A stretch of 64,000 nucleotides of DNA, from positions 3,760,001 to 3,824,000 of the forward strand of contig NZ_JABBPK010000001.1 of NCBI RefSeq assembly GCF_012933555.1. The letters run 5' to 3'. Position numbers and translations under genes: made by a program. Origin of the DNA: Niallia alba. Its GTDB lineage: Bacteria; Bacillota; Bacilli; Bacillales; Cytobacillaceae. Below, piece after piece: positions 9,359 through 18,318 of this stretch. How positions within the stretch are numbered: the stretch's first letter is position 1; the number at the start of each line of letters is the position of its first letter. A model generated the notes under the pieces. It searched no databases. It saw only the letters and a program-made list of their open reading frames with translations, and was not told where the DNA came from.

Positions 9359-10150
9359 TTATTTTACCATCTTTTCCGTTTGTTTTTTCATCCAGCTAGA
9401 CAAAGAGGTGACAACTTTTCGATTTGTTGCTGGAGGAAAGTAATGAGTAAACGCCGGAAAATACCATGTTTCTACTTCTTTTCCAAGTTGCTTTAATTTT
9501 TCTTCTAACCGAAGACTATGATCAACGGAAACATTTTTATCTAATTGGCCATGAATAATAAGAGTAGGGGCATTTATTTGTTCCAATTGATAAAGTGGCG
9601 TTCGTTCTTCATATCTATCTGGATACTTAGAAGGAGTTCCACCTATTACTCTTTTCATCATTCGGCGTAAATCCTCGCGCTCCTCGTAGGTTAAGAACAT
9701 GTCACTGACGCCGCCCCATGTTACAATTGATTTTACAGGACAATAAATCCCTACAAATAAAGCCATTACCCCTCCTCTTGAAAAACCAAAAACATGGACA
9801 TCGTTCACATTTGGCAAATTCTTCAGCAATGTAAATGCTCCTATAGCATCGTACTTATCTTCTCCTGCAAAATCTTCATTGCCATCACCACCCTGGTTCC
9901 CCCGGTAAAACGGGGCAAAAACGACAAAGCCCTCAGATGCAAATTGGATGATTCTCCCTGGACGAACTTTCCCGACATTTTTAATGCCTCCCCTTAAATA
10001 AAGAAAGCCATCATAATTATTCCCATCATTAGGAGTAGCAAGCATCCCTTTGACTCGTAATCCATTAACATAATAAGTAACCAAAAACAAATCAATGGAA
10101 GGATTAGGAGAGGGAAATCGCATTTTCTCTATTATATCACCGTTCTGCAT
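9359..10150 (-). CDS. ytmA: Alpha/beta hydrolase of the prolyl oligopeptidase-like family, YtmA
   Basis: A 263-residue S9-type hydrolase. The nucleophile motif GFSRGG (around residue 125) gives the Ser; LIIHGQLDKNVSVDHS supplies the Asp; AFTHYF near residue 239 supplies the His. The same fold covers peptidases and esterases, so the substrate is not predictable. A well placed AAAGGAG precedes the ATG. It is followed by ytmB and preceded by ytkD, all on the minus strand, as in B. subtilis. Confidence 0.83.
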   Translation of the reverse strand: MQNGDIIEKMRFPSPNPSIDLFLVTYYVNGLRVKGMLATPNDGNNYDGFLYLRGGIKNVGKVRPGRIIQFASEGFVVFAPFYRGNQGGDGNEDFAGEDKYDAIGAFTLLKNLPNVNDVHVFGFSRGGVMALFVGIYCPVKSIVTWGGVSDMFLTYEEREDLRRMMKRVIGGTPSKYPDRYEERTPLYQLEQINAPTLIIHGQLDKNVSVDHSLRLEEKLKQLGKEVETWYFPAFTHYFPPATNRKVVTSLSSWMKKQTEKMVK

Positions 10151-10180
10151 ATCAAATTCTCCTTTGCCTTTTTTCCTATA

Positions 10181-10663
10181 TTACCCCTTCTTTTCTTTTA
10201 ATAATTCATTTTGAATATAAGTCAGACAATATTTAATGACATCATCCTTCATAATAAAACTAAAAGACTCATGCCAGCGCAGTTTTATTATATCTCCAGT
10301 AATTAAAACCGGACCATCTGTCTCTAGGTAATCATCTTTCTCATTCAATTGATTTATTTTTGCAAAAAAAACATCTTTCACAAAGGGTTTTTCTCCAAAG
10401 ACCTGATAGGCTGCTATCCAATGTAGCCTATCAATGATTCCTCCTGTTTCCTCCATGACTTCTCTATGGGCTGTTTGAGTAGTCGTTTCGCTTATTTCTC
10501 TTTTCCCACCTGGAAACTCTAATCCACGGACCTTATGATTTGTTAATAACCATTGATTCTTATATTGACAGATAACCAATACATGTTTAGCTTCTTGGTT
10601 CCATTCAATTTTTTTTAAAGAAAGTTTCACTAAATTTTTGTTCTGATCATAAAATATTTCCAT
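10181..10663 (-). CDS. ytkD: Nudix hydrolase, nucleoside triphosphatase YtkD
   Basis: A 160-residue Nudix protein. The Nudix box reads G-KREIS-E-TTTQTAH-REVMEETGG (GX5EX7REUXEEXGU), with the catalytic Glu pair in REVMEE. B. subtilis YtkD is a MutT-type NTP pyrophosphohydrolase that removes oxidised nucleotides such as 8-oxo-dGTP. Gene position next to ytmA supports the assignment. A GGAGAAGG site precedes the ATG. It probably heads the ytkD-ytmA-ytmB group, which is separated by short gaps of about 30 bases. Confidence 0.87.
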   Translation of the reverse strand: MEIFYDQNKNLVKLSLKKIEWNQEAKHVLVICQYKNQWLLTNHKVRGLEFPGGKREISETTTQTAHREVMEETGGIIDRLHWIAAYQVFGEKPFVKDVFFAKINQLNEKDDYLETDGPVLITGDIIKLRWHESFSFIMKDDVIKYCLTYIQNELLKEKKG

Positions 10664-10820
10664 ACCTTCTCCATTATTATGTATTATTAATATAGGTAGC
10701 TTGCATACTAAAGCGAAATAACATGCTTTTTCAAGCTCATTTTTTGATGGCTATTATTATCATAGCAAAGACTACCAATAAAACTGGAGTTTTTTCCTCT
10801 AAAATAGGGTATATTTTTTA

Positions 10821-10968
10821 TAAAGGATGTTTTCGTAAAATTTGCTGCTATTACTTGCAATCAGAATACACTTTACTTTCCATGGGGCTACGCTTAAGCT
10901 TCCTTATATATCACTTCTCAAGTGTCTCGCTAATCCCCGTGGCGTCTAGGTATTCAGGCTGTTCCGTA
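10821..10968. repeat. Degenerate core-only copy of the dispersed palindromic repeat
   Basis: The sequence CTTTCCATGGGGCTA, the middle CTCGCTAATCCCCGTGG and the end GTATTCAGGCTGTTCC match the core of the fuller repeat copies near 12.4, 27.2 and 59.2 kb. The flanking parts and the GGCTGGGA ends are missing. It lies between the divergent ytkD and the gene at 11178. Confidence 0.75.
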
Positions 10969-11177
10969 TTATCTATAAGTTTTTTTAAAAAATCTCCTTA
11001 TATAAATAGTAAACTCATATGCCGTTTTTTTCGTACAGGAGATTAAAAATTCCAACGATATTAGTTATTCTTTAACATAATGTTCACATAATAGCTAGCA
11101 ATAATAAGATGTTATCATATATAATACGGGTAAATAAAACGGTTACATTTTAAGATAGACTGAACTAGGAGGATAAA

Positions 11178-11438
11178 ATGATGAAAATTATAGATGAACT
11201 ATATAACTTATATAAAAATAAATTAACTGGTGACGAAGAAGATATCGATATGCTTGCCTTTGCTTTTTTAGAAGAAATGAGTAGAGAAGATTTATTACAT
11301 ATCATTCAGGAATTAAATGAACAAGAATTATATGATTTAATGGGTCTTTATTTAATCGAAAGCTTAAAAGGAAAGTTTGCAAGTGAAGATTACAGAAAGC
11401 CTAATAACCCAATTTTCCCCCACCGAAATTTACATTAG
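11178..11438 (+). CDS. Small conserved protein, probably DUF6154 family
   Basis: An 86-residue acidic, helical protein with no membrane segment (core LTGDEEDIDMLAFAFLEEMS, then ELYDLMGLYLIESLKG). I associate this pattern with DUF6154, a small Bacillaceae family of unknown role, but cannot confirm it without a search. Two adjacent ATG codons follow AGGAGG: the first at a spacing of five bases, the second (11181) at eight, so either may be used. It is a single-gene unit ending at a strong hairpin. Confidence 0.7.
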   Translation: MMKIIDELYNLYKNKLTGDEEDIDMLAFAFLEEMSREDLLHIIQELNEQELYDLMGLYLIESLKGKFASEDYRKPNNPIFPHRNLH

Positions 11439-11454
11439 TTTTTTTCTCAATATA

Positions 11455-11517
11455 AAAAAGGCTGCTTGAGAATAATGCCCCTCCCATTAGGAAATCAAGT
11501 TCTCAAACAGCCTTTTT
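11455..11517. terminator. Bidirectional terminator
   Basis: A strong stem (AAAAAGGCTGCTTGAGAA against TTCTCAAACAGCCTTTTT, one mismatch) has A/T tracts on both sides. It lies between the convergent gene ending at 11438 and the TSUP gene ending at 11519 and can serve both. Confidence 0.88.
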
Positions 11518-11518
11518 A

Positions 11519-12289
11519 TTATCGATTTGTTAAATAATCAAATAAATTTTTGCCAATCAATGTAGCAGATACGAGTACAAATAATATTTTTACATAATTA
11601 GAGCCTTTTGCAATGGCAACTCTAGAGCCAATATATGCCCCTAAAATCATCGCAACTCCCATTACTATTCCATATAAATAATACACAGAATCATAACATA
11701 AAAAAACAATCAGTGCTGTCAGATTACTTCCAAAGTTAAGGACTTTCGCATTGCCCGCAGATTCTACAAAATCAAATCCCATAAGGAGAAAAGAAAATAA
11801 AAAGAAAGAGCCAGTTCCTCCCCCTAAAAAACCATCATAGAACCCTATTAATGGTACAATAAATTGAGCAAACAAAAGCTTCTTTTTTGTCATTCCATTG
11901 TATGTAGAATTTATTCCCCACTCTTTTTTCGTAAGTGTATAAATAGTCACCATGATTAAAGCAACAAGAATTAACGGCTTCAAAGCTTCCGATGGTATTT
12001 TTTGCACTACATAAACTCCGATTGCGGAACCAATAATGGAAAGAGGCAAGAGTTTTAATAGCAACTTTTTATCCGTTTTCCCATGTCTTATAAAAGAGAT
12101 CGAGCTAGTCAATGATCCCATAGTTGAAGCAAGCTTATTTGTTCCTAGTGCAATTTGTGGCGGCAGTCCGGTAAATAAAAGAGCAGGCAATGAAATAAGT
12201 CCACCACCTCCCACAACAGAATCAATAAATGCAGCAATAAAACCAGCGCCAATTAAAAAAAGTAGCATTCCAAGATTTATTTCTTCCAT
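11519..12289 (-). CDS. TSUP-family (TauE/SafE) membrane transporter
   Basis: A 256-residue polytopic protein with about seven to eight hydrophobic helices. It carries the TSUP signature: AAFIDSVVGGGGLISLPALL near residues 19-38, and a related repeat GFYDGFLGGGTGSFFLF in the second half, which shows the internal duplication of the family. Members export sulfite, sulfonates or other small organic anions; the substrate cannot be read here. An AAGGAG site precedes the ATG. It appears to be a single-gene unit. Confidence 0.88.
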   Translation of the reverse strand: MEEINLGMLLFLIGAGFIAAFIDSVVGGGGLISLPALLFTGLPPQIALGTNKLASTMGSLTSSISFIRHGKTDKKLLLKLLPLSIIGSAIGVYVVQKIPSEALKPLILVALIMVTIYTLTKKEWGINSTYNGMTKKKLLFAQFIVPLIGFYDGFLGGGTGSFFLFSFLLMGFDFVESAGNAKVLNFGSNLTALIVFLCYDSVYYLYGIVMGVAMILGAYIGSRVAIAKGSNYVKILFVLVSATLIGKNLFDYLTNR

Positions 12290-12371
12290 AAAAAAATACT
12301 CCTTACCCTAACGGCAATTTTCATTTAGGTAGTAGGATACCCTCAAGGCTAATACTTGGGTAGGCATTTTA

Positions 12372-12550
12372 AAGTTGGCTGTTTTCGTAAAGCTTGTTGC
12401 GATTATCCGCAGCCGGAACACACTTCGCTTTCCATGGGGCTAAGCTTATTAAGCCTCCGGGGTCTCAGGCTGTCTCGCTAATCCCCGTGGAGTCTTCGTG
12501 TATTCGGGCTGTTCCATTTTTCAACTAATTCTTTTTTTCGATTGAAAAAA
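12372..12550. repeat. Core copy of the dispersed palindromic repeat, next to the IS110 element
   Basis: This copy reads CCGCAGCCGGAACACACTTCG to GTGTATTCGGGCTGTTCC, with CCATGGGG / CCCCGTGG as the inner palindrome. The bases that follow (to about 12570) match the continuation seen in the 59.3 kb copy. After that the sequence changes to the IS110 left end, which suggests that the IS inserted into the repeat. Confidence 0.75.
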
Positions 12551-12574
12551 CAACAATCCTTTAGAAAAACTCTC

Positions 12575-12848
12575 ATGGCGGCGTTACCCGCCGCCACCGT
12601 CTATCATGAAAACTTGCTCCTATCCCATGATAGAAAGTCTAAACCACTTAACACCTGACCATAATTAATAGTACAATACGACCAGTCCGAAGACTGTTTG
12701 GTGGATCAATACAAGTTGATACCCCGTTAGAAAAACTGGTTGTGACAGTTTAAAAGAACCGTCTAATGTGTTTATAAACACGAATACAAAAATTTTGTAT
12801 GATGACTTCTGTCGCTTGTATTGTATTAAAAATCTTTGAGGTGATTAT
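12575..12848 (+). ncRNA. Candidate bridge RNA / structured left end of the IS110 element
   Basis: This 5' non-coding region holds a run of stem-loops: GGCGGCG/CGCCGCC (12577-12596), CTATCATG/CATGATAG with a 17-base loop (about 12601-12633), CAGTCC..ACTG, ATCAA..TTGAT, AACTG..CAGTT and GTGTT..AACAC. IS110-group elements are known to encode, in the left end, a bridge RNA with internal loops pairing to target and donor DNA. Position and folding fit; the loop-to-target match has not been tested. Confidence 0.5.
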
Positions 12849-14078
12849 ATGGAAGCTATGATTGAACGGTGTGCAGGCCTAGATGTACACCAAGAAACAG
12901 TAGTTGCTTGTGTTTTATTTGGTTCATTAGATAAAAAACCAAATAAAGAGATTCAAACCTTTCCAACAACCACAAGTGGCCTTTTGGCACTTAGCGACTG
13001 GCTATCCTCACACAAAATAACGGATGCTGTAATGGAAAGTACCGGTGTATATTGGAAGCCCGTTTGGAATGTTATAGAATGTGACTTCCAATTAATCCTC
13101 GCCAATGCCCAACATGTTAAAAATGTTCCCGGAAGGAAAACAGACGTAAAAGATGCGGAGTGGTTAGCTAAACTTTTGCGTTCTGGACTAATTGAAAAAA
13201 ATTTTGTACCGCCCAAAGAAATTCGTGATTTGCGAGATTTAACCCGGTATCGTAAAAAACTCATCCATACACGAACTTCTGAGCGCAATCGAATCCACAA
13301 AATTCTACAGGATGCAAATATTAAACTAACTTCTGTTTTATCTGACATTTTTGGTGTCACTGGTTGTCGCATTATTGAAGCCCTAATAAACGGCGAAAAA
13401 ATAGGTGTGTTTGAACTTCAACAAATGGTTGATTCAAGAGTTAAGGCGAGCACAACAGATATTGCAGAAGCCCTTAACGGTGGAATACGTAAACATCATA
13501 TTGATATGTTACGTTTCCATTGGGACCATATCAATCACATCGATGAAACAATCGAAAAAGTAGTTGAACGCATAGACCAAGCGCTTATTCCTTATCAAGA
13601 GGAGTGCGAACTACTAGATACCATACCGGGTGTGGATAAAAATGCATCCGCAATCTTTATAGCTGAAATGGGTGTAGACATGTCAGTATTTAAAAGTTCT
13701 AAACATCTAGCCTCATGGGCTGGAGTGAGTCCAGGAAATTATGAGAGTGCCGGTAAAAAAAAAACAGGTAAAACTCAGTACGGAAACAAATCATTAAGAA
13801 CCACCGCTGTTGAATGTTCCATGGCTACAGATAGACAGTATAATCGCATATCTGCACATAGAAAAAGAATTATGAAACGACAAGGAAAATCGAAAGCACG
13901 GATCGCTTCCGCTCATTTAATCCTAACAATTGCTTACAATATTTTAAAAACAAGGCAACCATATCAGGAACTAGGCCCTGATTATGTTGATCTCGAACAA
14001 AGTAAAGAACAAAAAATGATTCAATACTTAAAAAGGAAAGGGTATCGTATTGAACCCACTAATGAACAAATTGCTTAA
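12849..14078 (+). CDS. IS110-family transposase (DEDD recombinase)
   Basis: A 409-residue, full-length transposase. The N-terminal RuvC-like DEDD domain shows GLDVHQE (Asp near residue 11), MESTGVYW (Glu near 62) and GRKTDVKDAEWLAKLL (two Asp near 100). The C-terminal Transposase_20 domain has LLDTIPGVDKNASAIFIAEMG and then WAGVSPGNYESAGKKK, which contains the conserved serine used for strand cleavage in this family. A GAGGTGA site precedes the ATG. The frame is intact, so the element may still be active. Confidence 0.95.
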   Translation: MEAMIERCAGLDVHQETVVACVLFGSLDKKPNKEIQTFPTTTSGLLALSDWLSSHKITDAVMESTGVYWKPVWNVIECDFQLILANAQHVKNVPGRKTDVKDAEWLAKLLRSGLIEKNFVPPKEIRDLRDLTRYRKKLIHTRTSERNRIHKILQDANIKLTSVLSDIFGVTGCRIIEALINGEKIGVFELQQMVDSRVKASTTDIAEALNGGIRKHHIDMLRFHWDHINHIDETIEKVVERIDQALIPYQEECELLDTIPGVDKNASAIFIAEMGVDMSVFKSSKHLASWAGVSPGNYESAGKKKTGKTQYGNKSLRTTAVECSMATDRQYNRISAHRKRIMKRQGKSKARIASAHLILTIAYNILKTRQPYQELGPDYVDLEQSKEQKMIQYLKRKGYRIEPTNEQIA

Positions 14079-14456
14079 TGAATAACAAAAGCACTATATT
14101 TAATCATTCCTAGCCTTTTAAAAAAGTTCAAATTTAGAAGGTTCAGCTTAGTGTTGCCTTTTACCTAAAGAGTTTTCATACAAACAGCCTAAAAGTTAAA
14201 AGCAATATCCTATACGTAAAATCGCTTTGTCAATAATCTATTTAGAAGAAGATTCACTTCCCTTATTCACTTTATCACATTAAAGGAAGAAGGAAAATTC
14301 TTATTTGAAAAATAAATACAAAATAGTACAAAGTTTTACCCTTTTACCCTATAATTATACAGGATATTTCTTCATGAACATGCAAAATTATACCTAGTCT
14401 CTATATATTGCACTTACTATTGCTGTCTTTTAGCACGGGAAAGGAAAAGAATTTCA
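14079..14456. other. IS right flank and cls upstream region
   Basis: The first 70-100 bases probably belong to the IS right end. The remainder is the promoter region of the cardiolipin synthase gene; TATAAT-like AT-rich stretches occur around 14351-14361, but I cannot single out a promoter. Confidence 0.4.
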
Positions 14457-15911
14457 ATGCACATTTATTCAATTGTTTTAAGTGTAATTATTATACTTAA
14501 TATCATTTTGGCTTTTCTTGTTATCTTTTTTGAAAGAAAAGATCCTATCGCAACATGGGCATGGCTAATGGTACTTACCTTCATCCCTATTCTAGGATTT
14601 ATTTTATATTTACTTTTCGGCCAAAATTTACGAAACAGAAAATTATTTCAGTGGGATGAGCGAAAAAAGCTTGGGATAGAGCCTATATTAGCTTCCCAAC
14701 TGTTACAAATAAGCTCCAATCAATTACGAACAACAAATGAAGTCATTCGGAAAAACCAAGACCTCATTTATATGAATTTATTTAACAATGATGCGGTTCT
14801 TACAGAAAACAATGCTGTCCAAATATTTACGGATGGTCATCAAAAATTTGATCAATTATTTACGGATATCAAAAATGCCAAAAAGTCGATTCATTTACAA
14901 TATTATATTCTTAAAAATGATGGAATTGGCTCCGATCTTATCAGCTTACTTGTTGAAAAAGCAAAAGAAGGAGTCGAAGTACGCTTATTATATGATGAGC
15001 TTGGTTCTAGAACGTTACGAAAAAAGGTTTTTAAAGAGCTAAGAGCAGCCGGTGGTTTTGTCGAAGTATTTTTCCCAAGTAAATTTCATCTAATTAATTT
15101 ACGTTTAAATTATCGCAATCACAGAAAGCTTGGAATTATCGACGGCAAAATTGGCTATATTGGTGGCTTCAATGTAGGAGATGAATATTTAGGACTCCAT
15201 CCTAAATTTGGTTATTGGAGAGATACACACTTACGTATCGTAGGTACTGCCGTATATGCTATTCAAACAAGATTTATTCTTGATTGGAATCAAGCTTCCC
15301 ATCTTCACGATATTAAATACTCTCCTGAATATTTTCCAGGGAAAATTGATGAAATTATTGGGAATATTGGCATGCAAATCGTTTCAAGCGGACCTGATTC
15401 TGAGTGGGAACAAATTAAAAATGGTTATATAAAAATGATTACTTCCGCCAAAGAAAGTGTTTATATTCAAACACCTTATTTTATTCCTGATGCTAGCTTA
15501 CTCGATACATTAAGAATTGCTGCTCTTTCTGGTGTAGATGTAAAAATTATGATTCCGAATAAACCTGATCATATGTTTGTATACTGGGCTACCTATTCAT
15601 ATATCGGTGAAATGCTAAAAGCAGGAGCGAAAATTTATATATATGAGAATGGATTTATCCATGCAAAAACAATTTTAGTTGATCGAAAAATCGCTTCTGT
15701 TGGAACAGCGAATATTGATATGAGAAGCTTTAGGCTGAATTTTGAAGTAAATGCCTTCATTTATAGTGAGCAAATCGCAAATGAGCTTACAGATGATTTC
15801 TTAGAAGACATGGAATTATCGACACATTTAACAGCAGACCAATATTCAAAAAGATCGTTATGGATCCGTTTTAAAGAATCCTTTTCCAGACTCCTTAGTC
15901 CCCTTTTATAG
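14457..15911 (+). CDS. cls: Cardiolipin synthase (phospholipase D family)
   Basis: A 484-residue membrane enzyme that joins two phosphatidylglycerol molecules into cardiolipin. Two N-terminal transmembrane helices (about residues 3-24 and 34-54) are followed by two PLD domains, each with an HKD motif: His222/Lys224/Asp229 in NHRKLGIIDG and His402/Lys404/Asp409 in IHAKTILVD. Length and layout match ClsA-type enzymes of Firmicutes. A GGAAAGG site precedes the ATG. A single-gene unit; a dispersed repeat begins eight bases after its stop. Bacilli often have several cls paralogues, so the exact one is not assigned. Confidence 0.93.
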   Translation: MHIYSIVLSVIIILNIILAFLVIFFERKDPIATWAWLMVLTFIPILGFILYLLFGQNLRNRKLFQWDERKKLGIEPILASQLLQISSNQLRTTNEVIRKNQDLIYMNLFNNDAVLTENNAVQIFTDGHQKFDQLFTDIKNAKKSIHLQYYILKNDGIGSDLISLLVEKAKEGVEVRLLYDELGSRTLRKKVFKELRAAGGFVEVFFPSKFHLINLRLNYRNHRKLGIIDGKIGYIGGFNVGDEYLGLHPKFGYWRDTHLRIVGTAVYAIQTRFILDWNQASHLHDIKYSPEYFPGKIDEIIGNIGMQIVSSGPDSEWEQIKNGYIKMITSAKESVYIQTPYFIPDASLLDTLRIAALSGVDVKIMIPNKPDHMFVYWATYSYIGEMLKAGAKIYIYENGFIHAKTILVDRKIASVGTANIDMRSFRLNFEVNAFIYSEQIANELTDDFLEDMELSTHLTADQYSKRSLWIRFKESFSRLLSPLL

Positions 15912-15918
15912 AGCAATG

Positions 15919-16266
15919 AAGAGGCCGGGACATCACTAAGTAGATAATAGGTAAAGGCGAACATTCTCTAATTTAGCCCTTAAAAGCCTACTTCCCTATA
16001 CTGGTTATTTATGAGTTAAGTATAAAAACTATGTTGTTCCATTGCGCTACAGACACTCGCTTTCTGCGGGGAGGAAGCTGAGCCTCCACACGCTGCGGGG
16101 TCTCAGCGCGAGCTCCACGGAAAACGAAGTGTATTCAGGCTGCGGGTGATTACCACAAACCTTTTTCACATGAATAAAAAACCCAAACAATGATACGAAA
16201 TATTTTTACAATCTTCGTATCATTGTTCAGGTTTATCTTCGGCTGGAATACTTATATCCCAGCTTC
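15919..16266 (-). repeat. GGCTGGGA-bounded dispersed repeat, copy 1
   Basis: Read on the minus strand it starts GCTGGGATATAAGTATTCCAG and ends TGATGTCCCGGCCTCTT, giving imperfect terminal inverted repeats. Inside are a 14-base-pair palindrome (AACAATGATACGAA / TTCGTATCATTGTT), a core hairpin starting GCAGCCTGAATACACTTCG, and the tail AGCGAGTGTCTGTAGCGCAATGGAAC. It fills nearly the whole gap between cls and luxS. The palindrome at 16187-16227 can also act as a terminator for luxS. Confidence 0.85.
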
Positions 16267-16267
16267 A

Positions 16268-16744
16268 TTATTTTGCGAATACCTGTTTTAACTCTTCTTT
16301 ATCTTTACTTAACCAAAAATTCATCAACCTTTTTGCACCTTCTAAATCATGTAGTTTCGCTTGACCACATTGTGTCTCATTAGCAGCTGGAATTTCGGTA
16401 ATTTCAATCGCTGTTTTCATTGTTGCTTCTAGTAAATCGATAATTTCATCAACAGTTGGTTCCCCACTTACCACTAAATAATAACCAGTTTGGCAACCCA
16501 TTGGAGAAATATCAATAATATCAAAATGGTTGTATTTTTCTACATGTGCACGTAAGTTAAATGCTAATAAATGCTCTAATGTATGAATAACATCTGGCTT
16601 CATCGCTTGCTTATTTGGCTGACAAAAACGAATATCATATTTATTAACTACGCCATCACTACCCACTTTGTGTACACCGCAATGTCTTACGTATGGAGCT
16701 TTTACCGCTGTATGATCTAATTCAAAACTTTCAACTGAAGGCAT
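16268..16744 (-). CDS. luxS: S-ribosylhomocysteine lyase (autoinducer-2 synthase)
   Basis: A 158-residue LuxS. It splits S-ribosylhomocysteine into homocysteine and DPD, the AI-2 precursor, as part of the activated methyl cycle fed by SAM use. Metal ligands are visible: His54 and His58 in IHTLEHLLA, and the Cys in [11 protein letters not shown] near residue 126. Glu57 is the general base. An AAGGGAGATG site precedes the ATG. In B. subtilis luxS also lies in this neighbourhood. Confidence 0.97.
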   Translation of the reverse strand: MPSVESFELDHTAVKAPYVRHCGVHKVGSDGVVNKYDIRFCQPNKQAMKPDVIHTLEHLLAFNLRAHVEKYNHFDIIDISPMGCQTGYYLVVSGEPTVDEIIDLLEATMKTAIEITEIPAANETQCGQAKLHDLEGAKRLMNFWLSKDKEELKQVFAK

Positions 16745-16953
16745 CTAAACATCTCCCTTTTTTTCATGTATCTCTATTATAACTAAAAACCCGAGTAATT
16801 TCATCAACTTAATATATATAATTTTTTTCCAGTAACAATTCGTACGTTCCATCCTTAAATCCAGTAAGATTAAGTTGCTTAATAGAGATTGCTTTAAAAC
16901 CTGTCCTCGTCCATGTTATACTACTTGCAAAAGAAGGAGAGGGAAAAAGTCAC

Positions 16954-17211
16954 ATGAAACAAGTTTTTTTATTAATCATTCGTTTTTATCGAAAGGTCAT
17001 TTCACCATTAAAACCGCCAACTTGCCGTTTTTATCCAACCTGCTCTACTTATGGCTTAGAAGCAATTCAAAGGTTTGGTGCTTTTAAAGGGGGCTATTTA
17101 ACCATTAAACGAATTCTTAAATGTCACCCTTTTCATCCAGGTGGTTTAGATCCTGTGCCCGATGAATGGCATTGTAGAAACCATAACCATTCGCCTAAAA
17201 AAAATAATTAA
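16954..17211 (+). CDS. yidD: Membrane protein insertion efficiency factor YidD
   Basis: An 85-residue protein with the YidD signature: [20 protein letters not shown], then CSTYGLEAI and [12 protein letters not shown]. The three conserved cysteines sit in [11 protein letters not shown] and KCHPFHPGG. The family helps YidC-dependent insertion of inner membrane proteins; an N-terminal amphipathic segment likely attaches it to the membrane. A GGAGAGGG site precedes the ATG. The stop overlaps the convergent carbonic anhydrase gene by four bases. B. subtilis ytjA is the equivalent gene. Confidence 0.93.
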   Translation: MKQVFLLIIRFYRKVISPLKPPTCRFYPTCSTYGLEAIQRFGAFKGGYLTIKRILKCHPFHPGGLDPVPDEWHCRNHNHSPKKNN

Positions 17212-17765
17212 TAACCATCTACCACTAAATCTAACTTGCCAGTCTTTGGATCAATTACTAACCCATGAACTGGAACATCGTTTGGTAATAAAGGATGTTT
17301 TTTTATCATATCTACGCTATGAGCAACGCTTTCTGATACAGAATTAAATCCTTTTAACCATTTCTCTAGATTTATTCCTGAATGCTTCAGTGTAGCAAAG
17401 GTTTCGTCTGATATACCTCTTTCTTTCATTTTTTCCATCATGCTGTCCGAATGTAGGGCACTCATACCACAGTCATGATGCCCAATCACCACTACTTCAT
17501 CTGCTTGTAGTTCGTACACTGCCACTAAAATGCTACGCATGATACTTCCAAAAGGATGAACTACCACAGCACCTGCATTTTTTATAATTTTTACGTCTCC
17601 ATTAGCAAGATTTAATGCCTGGGGTAAAAGTTCTAACAGTCTTGTATCCATACAAGTTAGAATAACCATTTTTTTATTAGGAAATTTGGTTGTAATAAAT
17701 TTTTCATACTTTTCTTCCCTAACAAATTCTTCATTGTAGACTAAAATATCTTGTAATAGACTCAT
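17208..17765 (-). CDS. ytiB: Beta-class carbonic anhydrase, YtiB
   Basis: A 185-residue zinc enzyme interconverting CO2 and bicarbonate. Zinc ligands are Cys and Asp in LTCMDTRL near residues 38-40 and His/Cys in IGHHDCGM near residues 96-99. I chose ATG at 17765, which lies nine bases after AAGGAG; the upstream in-frame TTG at 17771 is only three bases from it. The gene is convergent with yidD. Compact beta-CAs of this size are typical of Bacillus. Confidence 0.9.
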   Translation of the reverse strand: MSLLQDILVYNEEFVREEKYEKFITTKFPNKKMVILTCMDTRLLELLPQALNLANGDVKIIKNAGAVVVHPFGSIMRSILVAVYELQADEVVVIGHHDCGMSALHSDSMMEKMKERGISDETFATLKHSGINLEKWLKGFNSVSESVAHSVDMIKKHPLLPNDVPVHGLVIDPKTGKLDLVVDGY

Positions 17766-17771
17766 TTTCAA

Positions 17772-18097
17772 GCACTCCTTAAATAATTCAATTCATTAAA
17801 TAATTTCTATTTCCTTTAACAGGGGAGAAAAGATTCTCCTTATTAATAGTAATGAAAAATTGCATAATATACAAATGTGAGACTCCATTACCTCTCAAAT
17901 ACTGGCTTTTCTTTTCATTTGTTCTACGTATGTATTTCCTCCATCCTTCCAATACTAAAGTATAGTGGGGCTCTCATAAGTCTCATTGTGGGTATTAACT
18001 CCACATAAAATGGATGGACATCTCCTGAATATTACTTTTAAGAAAAGTACGTACCATTAAAGAACAAAACAACTAAAGAAAAAGGAGTGGTAAACAA
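17772..18097. other. Intergenic region upstream of ytiB and the DUF1540 gene
   Basis: A divergent promoter region of about 325 bases. It contains a small hairpin (GTGGGTATTAACTCCAC, 17988-18004) and an outer pair TCCATCC / GGATGGA (about 17940 and 18012). I cannot assign a function. Confidence 0.35.
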
Positions 18098-18262
18098 ATG
18101 GCCAAAGATGTACTTTGTGAAGTAAGTAACTGCACTTTTTGGGAAAAAGGAAATCAGTGTGGAGCCGATCAAATTTATGTTGTAAGTAATGCCGGAAAAC
18201 ATGCTGACACTAGCTATGAAACAGATTGTAAAACATTTGAGCCCGAAAACAGCTTGAGCTAA
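18098..18262 (+). CDS. DUF1540 domain-containing small cysteine protein
   Basis: A 54-residue protein with four cysteines spaced C7-X4-C12-X8-C21-X22-C44 (VLCEVSNCTFWEKGNQC, later TDCKTF). This is the pattern of DUF1540 proteins, which probably bind a metal. No function is known; several are found in spore formers. AAAGGAG lies nine bases before the ATG. A single gene ending at a strong bidirectional hairpin. Confidence 0.85.
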   Translation: MAKDVLCEVSNCTFWEKGNQCGADQIYVVSNAGKHADTSYETDCKTFEPENSLS

Positions 18263-18277
18263 ATAGATTTAACCATT

Positions 18278-18318
18278 AAAAGGAATCCCTAGAAAGAATT
18301 CTCAGGGGATTCCTTTTT
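18278..18318. terminator. Bidirectional terminator
   Basis: AAAAGGAATCCCT pairs with AGGGGATTCCTTTTT across a 15-base loop. It separates the DUF1540 gene from the convergent FAD oxidoreductase gene and has U tracts on both strands. Confidence 0.9.

Larger units (their letters stand above)
12570..14176 (+). mobile_element. IS110-family insertion sequence (boundaries approximate)
   Basis: One transposase gene with about 280 bases of structured, non-coding DNA on its 5' side and 70-100 bases on its 3' side. No long terminal inverted repeats or clear target duplication are seen, as expected for IS110. An 8-base inverted pair, AAAACTCT (12566-12573) and AGAGTTTT (14169-14176), may mark the ends. 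Alternatively, TTGCCTTTTACCTAAAGAG near 14153 resembles the continuation of the interrupted repeat, which would place the right end near 14150. Confidence 0.75.

Noticed and set aside
10723-11046. 107-residue frame upstream of the gene at 11178
   Set aside because: It spans a degenerate dispersed repeat and has no ribosome site or recognisable product.
12849-14078. Prophage or genomic island around the transposase
   Set aside because: Only one IS gene is present; neighbours are ordinary chromosomal genes and no integrase, phage or attachment-site duplication is seen.
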